64,000 nt of DNA. It comes from Coix lacryma-jobi var. lacryma-jobi (Eukaryota > Streptophyta > Magnoliopsida > Poales > Poaceae). The notes under the pieces are model-generated. The model ran no database searches. It worked only from the letters and a program-made list of their open reading frames with translations, and was not told where the DNA came from. Positions 34,152 to 45,895 of this stretch are shown in pieces. Location of the stretch: NCBI GenBank assembly GCA_009763385.1, contig CM019828.1:20116822-20180821 (forward strand), given 5' to 3'. Numbering within the stretch: the first letter of the stretch is position 1; each line of letters opens with the position of its first letter. The translations under genes and the position numbers were made by a program.

Positions 34152-35260
34152 ATGCCGGTGAACACCCGTACCGGAGCCGGAGGTGCTGGAGATGACCGTC
34201 TCCCAAACCCTCCACCTGTACCAGCTACCCTAGCAGATGCCATTGCAGCCTTGGCAGCCGCTGCCAATCTGATGGCTCAGAATCAAGGGCAGCAGAACAA
34301 CGGCAACCGTGGTCGCCGCAACAACCAAGAGACAACCTATGGGAATTCACTGAAACACGCCCACCGGTCTTCACAAAGGCCGATGAACCTCTCGAGGCTG
34401 ACGACTGGTTACGCACCATGGAACAGAAGTTCAGTCTACTGCACTGCACGGAGATCCAGAAGCCTCGGTTCGCTTCTCAGCAGCTCCGTGGTCCCGCAAG
34501 TGCCTGGTACGCCAACCTGTTGGCGGCCCAGCCGGAAGATCACCAGCTGACCTGGGAAGAGTTCCGCACTGCTTTCAGAGCACATCACATCCCTTCGGGA
34601 TTGATGAGAATGAAGTTGGATCAGTTCTTGGCCCTGCAACAGAAAGATTCCACCGTCATGCAGTACGTGGGACAATTCAACCACCTCAGCCAGTATGCCC
34701 CGACTATGTCAACACAGAGGAAAAGAAGAGAGATTGTTTTCTCAGGGGTCTGCACCCTAAGATTCGCAGAGGTCTGTCCAACAACCTAAACGGATCCTAC
34801 CATGATGTCGTTGACCGTGCTGTTGCTTACGAGGAAAGTAACCGCCAGTATCAGGAAGAGAAGAAAAGAAGAAGCTGGGTCTAGCAGTTTCTCCAGCAAC
34901 CATAAGCGCCCAAGAATCATCTACCACCCCAGCCACCACCAAAACCGTGCCCATACCCCCATCAGCAAGTGGTCGTTCGTACTGCGGCCACCACCCACAA
35001 TGCCAACCAGCAAAGTGCCACTCAGCCGAACGCCCCGGTGTTCGGTGTCACCACCCCACAAACAGCTTACAACCACCCATGCTACAACTGTGGCCAGTTG
35101 GTCACTGTCTCTCGCGAGTGCCCAAACCCAAGAAGAATGCCCAGCATGCACAGAAAGGCCCTGGAGGATCACAGCAGCACACCGTGCACCGCAGCAGCAC
35201 GTCCAGAAGGGCAAGCTTGTCAGGAAGCACGGGCAAGTCTACTTCACCACCGTCAGTAAC
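34152..35260 (+). pseudogene. ET gag, frame-broken
   Basis: ATG at 34152 opens MPVNTRTGAGGAGDD and an Ala/Pro-rich N terminus. After a shift near 34340 the conserved gag core appears (ADDWLRTMEQKFSLL, then PASAWYANLLA, LTWEEFRTAF, MQYVGQFNHLSQYAP at about 34400-34710). Another shift follows near 34750. The CCHC knuckle at about 35081-35120 has lost one G, so CYNCGQL and the rest of the knuckle fall in different frames. Gag forms the particle that packages element RNA. Most breaks are single-base, consistent with either decay or assembly error. Confidence 0.82.
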
Positions 35261-37070
35261 ATCCCAGAAGGAGAGCCCGTCATGCTCGGTAGGTTTCCTG
35301 TTGCCAATCATCCTGCAGTCGTCTTGTTTGATTCTGGTGCATCGCATTCCTTCATCAGTCGCACTTTTGTCATCAAGCATGAGTTACCCATGGGGGAGTT
35401 AAAAGAAAGTTTCTGCATACTTTCGCCTGGAGGGCGGATAAATACTAAGGAAGTGGTCCGCAGTATACCAGTAATGTTGGGGAAACATGTCTTTCCTACC
35501 ACCATGATAGTACTACTGCGCGATCAAGAGATAGATGTCATCTTAGGCATGAATTGGATGTGTCAGTATAAAGCCATGATTGACATCTTGAATAGAGTTG
35601 TGAGAGTGGATATTCCTAACAGTACCTCCAAACTCCTTCTCCAACTTCCTATGCCTTCAAAACCAGCTACCACACAGCTAAATGCTACCTATGATCAAGG
35701 GATCCGAGATATCCCCGTGTCTGCGAGTTCCCTGATGTCTTTCCAGAAGATTTTACCTGGTCTGCCTCCCGACCGTGATGTTGAGTTTGCCATAGAGCTA
35801 AAGCCCGGGACTGCTCCTATATCCCGTAGAGCTTATCGAATGCCTCCCAGAGAGTTGGCAGAACTGAAGATCCAATTGCAAGAGCTATTGGATAAGGTCT
35901 CATTCGCCCAAGTTCATCTCCTTGGGGCTGTCCTGCTATCTTTGTGAAGAAGAAGGACAAAAGCCTTCGTCTGTGCGTTGACTATCGCCCGCTCAACGAG
36001 TCACCATCAAAAATAAATATCCCTTGCCTCGCATTGATCTTCTGTTTGACCAGTTATCTGGAGCCAGAGTGTTTTCCAAGATCGACCTCAGATCTGGCTA
36101 TCACCAAATAAAAATTCGTCCCGAAGATATTCCCAAAACAGCTTTCACACACACCAGATACGGCCTATATGAGTACTTGGTCATGTCTTTCGGCTTGACC
36201 AATGCCCCCGCTCATTTCATGTATCTCATGAACTCTGTGTTCATGCCAGAGCTCGATAATTTTGTAGTCGTGTTCATTGACGACATCCTTGTTTATTCAA
36301 GAACTCCTGAAGATCATCCAAGCATCTTCGTGTCGTTCTCTCTCGTTCAGAGATCACCAGCTGTATGCCAAGTTCAGTAAATGTGAATTCTGGCTAGATC
36401 GAATTCAATTCCTTGGTCAGTGTCCTATCCGCTGAAGGTGTGTCAGTTGACCCTGAAAAAAAGTGGCAGATATCTTGGATTGGAAGCCACCTACACTGTC
36501 CGCGAAGTTCGCAGCTTCATGGGAATGGCTGGATACTATCGTCGTTTCATCCCAGACTTCTCCAGAGTTGCCAGCCTATCACAGAATTGTTAAAAAATCC
36601 GTGGATTTTGTTTGGTCAACAGCCTGTGAGCAAGCTTTTCAAGCCTTGAAGAAACTACTAACTACATCACCAGTCCTAGCTCAACCAGACATCGAGAGAA
36701 CCCTTTGATGTATACTGTGATGCATCGGTACTGGGTTAGGCTGTGTTTTGATGCAAGAAGGTCGAGTGATCGCTTATGCCTCACGGCAGCTTAGGCGACA
36801 TGAGGAGAATTATCCAACCCATGATCTTGAGTTAGCAGCAGTGGTACATGCTTTGAAGATATGGCGTCATTATCTGTTGGGCAGTACCTGCAATGTGTAC
36901 ACAGATCACAAGAGCCTGAAGTATATCTTCACCCAAGAAGAGCTGAACATGAGGCAGCGAAGATGGCTTGAGTTAATCAAGGACTATGATATCGAAGTAC
37001 ATTACCATCCTGGTAAGGCAAATGTAGTTGCCGATGCCCTCAGTCGCAAGTCATACTGCAACTGTCTGAC
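35261..37070 (+). pseudogene. ET protease, reverse transcriptase and RNase H, frame-broken
   Basis: The protease active site DSGASHSF lies at 35331-35354, followed by EIDVILGMNWM. RT begins near 35740 (GLPPDRDVEFAIEL), shifts near 35900 and 36000, and has KIDLRSGYHQIKIR and catalytic FIDD near 36275. Shifts follow near 36310, 36410 and 36470. RNase H begins near 36710 (VYCDAS) and is readable from 36748, with RHEENYPTHDLELAAVVHALK, YTDHKSLKYIF and VADALSRK. Each domain is recognisable end to end; only the frame is interrupted. Confidence 0.85.
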
Positions 37071-38607
37071 GACGAAGCCCTATGATCTTTCCTTGTGCCA
37101 TGCTCTTGAAAGGATGGGTATTGAGATAGTTCCGCAAGGAAGCCTGAACAATGTCAGGATAGAAACATCGGTCAAGGAACAAGTCATCGCTGCACAGAAG
37201 ATAACCCTGGAATCAAGCACATCATCGAAAAGGTCCAGACCGGTAAGGCTGATTGTTTCAGGATTGATGATGAAGAGTGGTATGGTTCAAGAACCGTCTA
37301 GTAGTTCCCAAGGTGCCTGAGTTGAGACAGTTGATCCTTGATGAGGCACACCTGTCTAGGTTTTCCATCCACCCCGGCAGCAACAAGATGTACCAGGATC
37401 TAAGGCAGAGATTCTGGTGGACAAAGATGAAGATTGAAATCGCTCGCTATGTCGCTCGCTGTGATACTTGTCAGAAGGTCAAAGCCGTGCACATGAAGCC
37501 TGGAGGAGAATTGCAGCCTTTATCTGTACCTGCCTGGAAGTGGGAAGATATCAGCATGGATTTTATCAATGGACTACCCAAGACTCGGAAAGGTTTTGAT
37601 TCCATTTGGGTAATCGTGGACCGACTCACCAAACAAGCTCACTTTCTGCCAGTCAAGACCAGCTATGCCGTCCCCACGTATGCCGCCTTGTACAAGAACA
37701 ACATAGTGAAGCTTCATGGAATACCCAAGACCATTATCTCTGATCGTGGTACTCAGTTTGTCGCAAAATTCTGGAAAGCGTTCCATACCTCACTTGGAAC
37801 CAAGCTCTTGCATAGTACAGCATATCATCCACAAACAGATGGACAAACTGAGCGAGTCAACCAAGTGTTAGAGGATATGTTGAGAGCATGTGTGCTCACC
37901 TTCGCAGATACTTGGGATGACTGTTTGCCCTTGGCAGAGTTCTCATATAATAACAGTTATCAAGAAAGCATCAAAATGGCACCATTTGAAGCACTGTACG
38001 GTCGTCGTTGTCGTACACCCCTCAGTTGGTCTGAGCCCGGAGAAAGAGAATTCTTTGGAGTTGACCTGGTCAAAGATATGGAAGAGAAAGTCAAGCAGAT
38101 ACAAGAGAACATGAAGATTGCCCAATCCCGACAAAAGAGTTATGCTGACAAGAGACGTCGACCTCTGAAGTTTCAAGTTGGAGATTACGTTATCTCAAGG
38201 TCTCACCAACCAAAGGAGTCACTCGTTTTGGAGTCAAGGGAAAATTAGCACCCCGCTACATTGGTCCGTTTGAGATTTTGGAATGTTGTGGCAAGGTAGC
38301 TTACAAGCTGAAGCTGCCCGATCATCTCTCTGCTGTCCACAATGTTTTCCATGTCTCCCAACTCAAGAAGTGCCTCCGAGTACCAGAACATGTCGTGGAA
38401 GTTGAAGGTGTCGAGCTAGAGCCTGATCTATCCTACTCGGAATATCCAGTTCGCGTGTTGGATCACAAAGATCGAGTTACTCGAAGAACTACCACAAGGT
38501 GGTACAAAATCCAGTGGAACCAGCACTCTGAAGAAGAAGCTACTTGGGAATCTGAAGACTTCTTGGCAAAGAACTATCCCGACTTTCTCGAATCCCTGTC
38601 TATGTAA
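37071..38607 (+). pseudogene. ET integrase and chromodomain, nearly intact
   Basis: The HHCC zinc finger is at about 37330-37480 (HLSRFSIHPGSNKM, then CDTCQ). The DDE core has SMDFINGLPKT near 37554, SDRGTQF near 37740 and the Glu of TDGQTERVNQ near 37845. The frame is open from 37277 to about 38190, then shifts before KLAPRYIGPF, the GPY/F-type motif. The chromodomain (about 38440-38590) reads SEYPVRVLDHK, WYKIQWNQHSEEEATWE and YPDFL, and ends at 38607. It would be expected to contact histone tails. One earlier shift lies near 37240. Confidence 0.88.
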
Positions 38608-38667
38608 AGTTTTGTCTTTTCCCTTCTTTGTCCTTTCTTAAGACGCAGAATCTCGGGGCGAGATTTC

Positions 38668-38682
38668 TTTAAGGGGGGAAGG
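38668..38682 (+). other. ET polypurine tract
   Basis: TTTAAGGGGGGAAGG, immediately before the 3' LTR. Confidence 0.85.
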
Positions 38683-38683
38683 C

Positions 38684-41600
38684 TGTAACACCTCTGGTGT
38701 TTAAGCATGTAATTAACTTGACATATCATCATTAGCATCATTAATCATCTTGATCATGATTTCATGTGTATGCATTTGCTTAGTGTATCATTTTATGTGA
38801 TGTACCCCTATTGCAAAAACCCTTATTAGCCCACTTCTTCCTATAAGGGCAAAATGGTAATTTCACCTCTGTGCCTAGTTCTATGTAATTCTTGTTCAAA
38901 TTCAGTGCCCATGTTTTTGTTGCTTTGATCAAAGTTCAAAAATCAGATTTGAATTGAATTTCATTTGCAAAACCCTAAAATCCCAAATCCTGAATTTATT
39001 CCCTTTTTAAATAACTTTTTCAAAATTCAAAATTTTGAGTTGGTTCAAAAAGCAAAGTTGTGAATCTGATCAAGAGGAACAACTTTGGTATTTACAGATT
39101 TCAAAGTTTCTGTATAAAATTTGCAGTAATTTCAAATTCATTCAAATTCCAGATTTTGTCCCCTTTTCAGTTTTGAAAAGTTAATCAAAAACTATTGAGT
39201 TTCAGAAAAAGTGTATATTAGCAAAGTTATAGAGTTTGTCAAATGGAACAACTTTCATATTGGAAGATTTTCAAGTTTCAGTTTAAAATCCAGAGTAATT
39301 TTGATTTGAATCAAGTTTGAAAAAGTGTCCCCTTTTCTGTTTTTGAATATAGTTCAAAAACTATTTGGAATTTGAAAATGTTCATATTGACAAAGTTGTA
39401 GATCTCGTTTTTCTGAGCAACTTTGGTATTTTGAGTTTTTGTCGCACAGTTCATATTTTGGAGAATTTTGCAAAATACAAAATCTGCTCAAAGTCAAAAG
39501 CTAGGGCATAGCCCTGTTCATCTCCCCAGCGAGCCAGGGGGGCCCGGCCGCGCGCCCTCGCCGGAGTCGCGTGCCGCCGCGTGTCCGAAGCTCCTTCGGC
39601 CAAACCGACTCCACGCCGATGCTCAGCACTCGATTGCGCACGCGCCTGAGCCCCAGTTGACATCTTCCCGTCCCCTACCGCCCGCAGTGTGTCGCCGCCA
39701 CGCGTTCGCCGCCGGTGAGCCGTGCGCCCGTCCTGCGTGCCAAACCGCTGACCCTTGGCTTCGCACTCGATTGCGCACGCGTCGAGCGATCTTATCCGCC
39801 CCCGCGCGCGTCTTGCCAGCCTCTCGCCGCGGCTATAAAAGCCCCGCCGAGCCGGCCGGAGCAGAACCCAACCCCGCCACCGTGGCCAGAGCAAACCCGA
39901 GCCTCCGCTTCTCTCCCAGCTAGCCCAGAAGCTCCGCCAAGTCCTTGCGCAGCTTCACCACCTCTCAATTTGGTCGCTACCGCCGCCTCCATTCGCCCGG
40001 CGTAGCTCGTCGTTGTCATCTCCATCGGCAAGAATCCCGTCGAGGTCGGGATCGTGAAATACTCCCTCTCCGGCCTTGATCATCCTCCACTGACCCACGC
40101 ATCACCTTCCTTGCTCCTTTGCGTCTCTGACTGACCCCTTGTGGTCGCTTGTGTCGCACAGGAACGCCGAGTCGACGATCACCGCCGCCGCCTCCGCCGC
40201 CTCCGCCGTCACCGTCGAACTCACCCCTCCGTTCATCCCCTCACCTCGCCGAGCCCGCAATCGACGCCGGTGAGCTCCCTGTTGCTTCCCGTACCCTCGG
40301 TTTCGCCGCGGAACGCCCGCAGTGGCCGGCGTGAGCAGCGCCGCCGCCGTCTGGCCGCCGGCAAGCGCGGGAGGAGAAGAACAGTGCCTTTTTCTTTTTT
40401 TCTCTCAACATGTGAATAGTGCTCTGATTTCATCTTTTCGTATGATTTTCTGTGTGCATCCAAAAATTCTGAAATTTTTGTGGTAGACTCTTTATGCTCT
40501 GGAGTATTTTATAAAAATATGAAACTTGAGTTTTGTGCAAAAATGTGAAAATGTAAAATTCCCCTTTTAATTGAAAAATGAAGGTTTTGTATTTTTGGAG
40601 AGTGATTTATAACTCCAAAAATCATGAGACAAATTTTTGTGACTTCTTATGCCATGTTTAGTCTCTGGTAAAATTTTGAAGTCTTTTGGACAAGTTGATT
40701 TTTGAGCTTTTATTTTAATTCCTAAATAGTACCTTTTGTTAATTAATGTCTAGATTTAATTGAGCACCTTAATGACCTCCAAAAATTATGAAATTTGTTT
40801 TGCCATCTCTATACCATAATGAACTTATGTGATTAATTTGGTAATTTTTGGAGCAACTTCATAAAATGACCTTTTAAATAAATTAAGAAAAAAAGAAAAG
40901 ATGGATTAGGGTTGGTAATAAGTATTTGATGATGTGATCTTTGGATTGATTGATGTTCATAGACCCCTACCCTTTGGTCTATGAGGTTGTGATGCTATGT
41001 TTGGTTGATGCTTAGGATAATTATAATAAGGGCTAGTTTAATCAATTGCTTAAGGAAGAAATGGTTACCTTTTATGCTCAACCTAGATTTCGATTATGCT
41101 TTATTAAAAAGTAATCTAGAATCAGTGGAATTGTCTTGCACCATAAGTTCATATCATCTTTCTCATGAGCATTCATCATTGCATCCGTATAGTTGACGAA
41201 GAAGGACCTGAAGTCGAGGTAGCCACCGAAGGATCTGTCCCCGAGGCGACCCCGAGCTCCGGCACCTACACCACCAACCCCGAGTCCGTCCTTTTTGCCA
41301 TCCAAGGCAAGCCCCGGTGCATTTAACCCCTTTCCTTGAATTTTATAAAATGTTTCCTTAAATGCTTTTGAGTTAAATTATTGCATTAGGTTTATAGGAG
41401 TTGTGTGCTATCCTAATTGATGCACTATCCACCTTGACCACTGATACACCCGATACCTGCTTTTCACAAGGTATTTGAAAAATGCTTAGCAATGCTATTA
41501 AATAGATTTGCAATAAAAATGCCAATTTCAAAAGTGTGATCACTTAAGAATCTTTATGGGATTTTGGCTTTACTCCCCACTATTGGCTAAGTATCTGATC

Positions 41601-42786
41601 CGTACTTAGTCAATGGGAAGGAGAGGTTGTCCTTGCGTACGGTGCCGTCATGTTGTAGTCCGGGACTCAACAGTTGACACCGACCGGGACAGGGTTGAAA
41701 AACTGACAGGACCTGTACTCTTGGGTTAGAGTCCCGAGGTGCTTGTCGCTGGCTGGAAAATGTAGGGACCATCCGTATGGGGGCCTGCTGGTCAAGACTT
41801 GTAACTATTCACATACTACGGAAAGCTCTGGCTCCGAGAAATCCATTTTTGGACCGACAACCGCGCACTGGGAGTGGAGAGATGGCGGAAGTAGCATGTA
41901 CCCACGTGGGTTAGAGTCCCGGATTGGAGTGGTGTACTGTACTTCCGGGTGGCGTAGGACCGGGCCCAATCTTGGAGGAATCGTGGTAGACGAGTTGGCA
42001 TATGCAAGCTTGGGTGCTACATATGCAGTGTGGATAGGGATCCTCAGCTGAGTATTATTTATCCGGATTAACGTTGCTCCTCGGTTATGGAGACTTGGTC
42101 CACTGACTGTCAACGGAGAGTGGTTCTCAACTAGGAATGTTTTGAAATGTAAAATGAATCATGAATGATGAAGAATTGAGGAAATTCTGAACCTTTCAAA
42201 ATAAAATAAGATTTACAAAAATGCTTTTCTGCAAAATACTTGATCTTGCTTAAGCCTTACCTTGACTACCCTAAGCCTCATTCCTGAGTCTTTCCCTTTT
42301 TTCTTTAGTCGGGTAAGTCTTGTTGAGTACCTTTGTACTCAGGGTTTTATTACCCATGTTGCAGGTATGGCAGATTCCTCAGTATGCCTTGGACCCTGCT
42401 GTGTGACTGTTGTTCAGGAGGAGGCCGATGAGGCCGATGAGTGATTATTCACCCTCGGGCTGGGTGATGTATCTTTACCTTAAGTTGTTGTCATATGCTA
42501 CTTGCCGACTCTATCTATTTGAACTATGGTCTGTAATAACTTCACTTTAATTTTATGTGGAACCCTGGTTTGTAAAACTATTGTTATCTAAGTCTTCCGC
42601 TATTTACTCCGATATTGTTTGTCAAAATGTTAAAGAGATTGTAACTGAATTGTGAGATGATCCTGCGGACAACGGGCACTGATGTAGCCCAGTAGCGGAA
42701 CCGGTCCTAATCTCTTGGCTGTACGGATCGACTGTCAGTGGTTGACGGTGATCAGTGGGCCATGGGATTAGAGCCGTTACGTTACA
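38684..42786 (+). mobile_element. ET 3' LTR (4103 bp)
   Basis: From TGTAACACCTCTGGTG to GTTACGTTACA. It matches the 5' LTR nearly base for base. By eye the differences are mostly one-base homopolymer indels, plus a few 3-bp indels in CCG/GCC-type runs (for example near 39985 and 40022). Confidence 0.95.
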
Positions 42787-42791
42787 AAACC
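42787..42791. repeat. Right target-site duplication of ET (AAACC)
   Basis: Exact match to 28914-28918. E1 pol resumes immediately after it. Confidence 0.95.
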
Positions 42792-44057
42792 TCCGAAAAG
42801 AATGCCAAACTAGTCAATGCAATCCAGAACGAAGACTGGAGAGCTCCCATCATGGCCTATATCAACGGGTTGCACGCACGAACCCGACTCCAAAGAGGAA
42901 GAAAACAGACTGAAACAAAGAGTTCGAGGGTACAAAATTGTAGACAACATTCTGCTCAAAGCTTTGGTAACCTCGCCTTGGCTCAAATGCGTCTCACAGA
43001 CTGAAGGAAATGACATTCTTAAACTCATTCATGAAGGTATTTGCGGTTCGCACAACGGCCCGAGGGCGTTAGTTGGTAAAGCTTTCCGACAAGGTTTCTA
43101 CTGGCCAACAGCGTTAAGAGACGCAGAAAGCATCGTCAAACGTTGCGAGGGTTGCCAACTAACGGCAAAGACACAAAACGCCCCAGGGGCTCCAACAACT
43201 CTGATATGCCCAACATGGCCGCTGCAAAGATGGGCAATGGACCTCGTCGGTCCACTTCCAACAGCTCCAGGAAACCTTCGCTACGCAGTCGTAGCTGCGG
43301 AATACTTCACGAAATGGATTGAAACTAGACCACTGGCTTCCATCACCCCTCCTGGCCGTGAAGAAGTTTTTCTGGCAGCAAATAATTTGCCGTTTCGGAG
43401 TCCCCAAATACCTAACTGTCGACAATGGCACTCAATTCGACAGCGAGGTTTTCAAAGAATTCTGCGCTCAAATCGGAACAATCCTATGCTTCGCCTCAGT
43501 GCACCCTCAATCCAACGGCTTAGTCGAAAGAGCCAATGCAACAATTTTCCAAGCCGTATCAAAGAAATTGCAAGGCAGGCCCAAGGGAAAGTGGGTGGAA
43601 GAGCTAACCTCCGTCACCTGGTCCCATAACACCTCGGAATGCAGAGCCACAAAATTCACACCCTTCAGACTCCTGTTTGGAGAAGAAGCTGTGTTACCAG
43701 AAGAGTTGAAGCATGTATCACTCAGAACTACCTTCGAAACAGACGAACAAAACCAACTACTTGACAAAGACTTACTCGAAGAAACAAGATGCAACGCAGT
43801 GCACAACCTTCGCAAGTATCAGGAAGAAACAAAAAATGGAGAGACAAAAAGGTGAGAATCAAAGAACTAAAGAAGGGTGACCTCGTCCTCATTTGAAAAC
43901 AAAACGCCAGCATGGCGGGGAAGTTTCAGCCAAAGTGGACGGGTCCATACCTAATAGCAGAATCCAATCGTCCGGGCTCCTTTCACCTCTCTGACAGCGA
44001 GGGAAACATCCTGCCTCACACCTGGAATGTCGACGACCTTCGCAAATACTACCCATA
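42787..44057 (+). pseudogene. E1 integrase, right of ET
   Basis: The E1 pol frame continues from 28918. After a short linker and a shift near 42890, the HHCC region appears at about 43025-43160 (H..GICGSHNGPRAL, C..CQLTAK). The DDE core has MDLVGPLP near 43230, VDNGTQFDSE near 43420 and the Glu in GLVERANATI near 43525. A shift near 43350 separates the first Asp from the second. A basic C-terminal domain runs to a stop at 44055-44057 (NVDDLRKYYP). There is no chromodomain, as expected for the Tat lineage. Confidence 0.85.
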
Positions 44058-44354
44058 GCGGAGCCTTAGCGAGCCCTCGCAATATGTAATTTTGTTATTT
44101 CATTTATGGTTTTCTTCCATTTCTATGCATGTAACAAAACAAAGGAGCTTCACTTTTTTCCTTTGTACGAAGGGGCGTAAGGTTTTTTAACGAGGCAGCA
44201 TCCAAATTCTTAATACAGGCTAAAACCCCCGAAAAAGTAAACTCCAAATTATTACCTTTACTAACAAACATCGAAAAAAGCAGCTCTTCTTCAAGAGCGC
44301 TATAATCGATGATAACCCTCGAAGAATGCTTCAAAAAACAAACTTTTTTCAAAG
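44058..44354. other. E1 region after integrase, no gene
   Basis: It begins CGGAGCCTTAGCGAGCCCTCGC, matching the same position in E3 (60769). AT-rich afterwards. Confidence 0.6.
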
Positions 44355-44998
44355 TAAACTTCACCTCCACCTAAGACAAGGGGAGGCGCGAAGTACAAAA
44401 AGTCGAGCACCCTCGCAAAACACGCCAGGGGCTCGCAAAGCAAACTTCACCTCCACCTAAGACAAGGGGAGGCGCGAAGTACAAAAAGTCGAACACCCTC
44501 GCAAAACACGCTAGGGGCTCGCAAAGCAAACTTCACCTCCACCTAAGACAAGGGGAAGCGCGAAGTACAAAAAATCGAACACCCTCGCAAAACACGCCAG
44601 GGGCTCGCAAAGCAAACTTCACCTCCACCTAAGACAAGGGGAGGCGCGAAGTACAAAAAGTCGAGCACCCTCGCAAAACACGCCAGGGGCTCGCAAAGCA
44701 AACTTCACCTCCACCTAAGACAAGGGGAGGCGCGAAGTACAAAAAGTCGAGCACCCTCGCAAAACACGCCAGGGGCTCGCAAAAGCAAAACTTCACCTCC
44801 ACACAAGGGGAGGCGCGAAGTACAAAAAGTAGAGCACCCACGCAAATCGCGCTAGGGACTCGCAACGCAAAAATCACCTCCACACAAGGGGAGGCGCGAA
44901 GTACAAAAACGTCGAGCACCCTCGCAAATCGCGCTAGGGGCTCACAACGCAAATTTCACCTCCACCTAAGGGGAGACGCGAAGTCCAAAAAAGTCGAA
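44355..44998. repeat. E1 tandem array A, 86-bp unit
   Basis: Unit starts AAACTTCACCTCCACC and includes AAGGGGAGGCGCGAAGTAC and CACCCTCGCAAA. Starts at 44355, 44441, 44527, 44613 and 44699 are exactly 86 bp apart; three more degenerate copies follow. CCTCC and GGAGG within each unit could pair. Confidence 0.92.
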
Positions 44999-45046
44999 CA
45001 AGCAAGACAAACTCTACCTCCACCTTTTACCACGAAAAGCGAGCCT

Positions 45047-45665
45047 CATCTCTGTTTAACGAAAAGCGAGCCTCGCTAAAAAGAAAGGGGGCGTCGCTGT
45101 TTTTACTAAACATCTCTGTTTAACGAAAAGCGAGCCTCGCTAAAAAGAAAGGGGGCTAAACATCTCTGTTTAACGAAAAGCAAGCCTCGCTAAAAAGAAA
45201 GGGGGCGTCGCTGTCTTTACTAAATATCTCTGTTTAACGAAAAGCGAGCCTCGCTAAAAAGAAAGGGGGCGTCGGTGTTTTTACTAAACATCTCTGTTTA
45301 ACGAAAAGCGAGCCTCGCTAAAAAGAAAGGGGGCGTTGCTGTTTTTACTAAACATCTCTGTTTAACGAAAAGCGAGCCTCGCTAAAAAGAAAGGGGGCGT
45401 TGCTGTTTTTACTAAACATCTCTGTTTAACGCAAAGCGAGCCTCGCTAAAAAGAAAGGGGGCGTCGCTGTTTTACTAAACATCTCTGTTTAACGAAAAGC
45501 GAGCCTCGCTAAAAAGAAAGGGGGTGTCACTATTTTACTAAACATCTCTATTTAACAAAAAGAGAGCCTCGCTAAAAAGAAAGGGGGCGTCGCTGTTTTT
45601 ACTAAACATCTCTGTTTAACGAAAAGCGAGCCTCGCTAAAAAGAAAGGGGGGCGTCGCCGTTTAA
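45047..45665. repeat. E1 tandem array B, 64-bp unit
   Basis: Unit CATCTCTGTTTAACGAAAAG, then the near-palindrome AGCGAGCCTCGCT, then AAGGGGGCGTCGCTG. About ten copies; one 50-bp copy at 45111-45160 lacks the GTCGCTGTTTTTA segment. E3 has a related 67-bp array at 62345. Confidence 0.92.
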
Positions 45666-45895
45666 CGAAACATCTTAAACATCGGCACGTCGCTGTTTTT
45701 CCCCAACTTCATACAAATCCAACAGTGCAAACAACAAATCCAGGCACCAAACTCGCCAGCATTAAGCGAGGGTCAAATGTCCAACCTCAAAAAATTTACA
45801 AAAGTAAATTGTATTTACGCAAAACAAACATACATTTGTCATGAACATATACCGAACAACTTCACAACGTCACGCAATCAATAAATGTTACAAAA
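45666..45895. other. E1 spacer between tandem array and antisense ORF
   Basis: AT-rich, no gene. Probably the 3' flank of the antisense ORF. Confidence 0.5.

Larger units (their letters stand above)
28919..42786 (+). mobile_element. ET: complete Tekay-type chromovirus nested in E1
   Basis: A full-length 13.9-kb LTR retrotransposon: TG...CA LTRs of 4094 and 4103 bp, a perfect 5-bp AAACC duplication, an initiator-tRNA-Met-type primer site, an extra ORF, gag-pol with a C-terminal chromodomain, and a polypurine tract. The LTRs differ mainly by short indels in homopolymers or trinucleotides, so insertion was recent relative to E1. Gag-pol has several frame changes, which may be real or assembly errors. 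The extra ORF with an H3-like N terminus (33322-33927) is the unusual part. Confidence 0.95.

Noticed and set aside
44355..45665. CRISPR-like array
   Set aside because: Repeats are contiguous without unique spacers, in a plant retrotransposon, with no cas genes.
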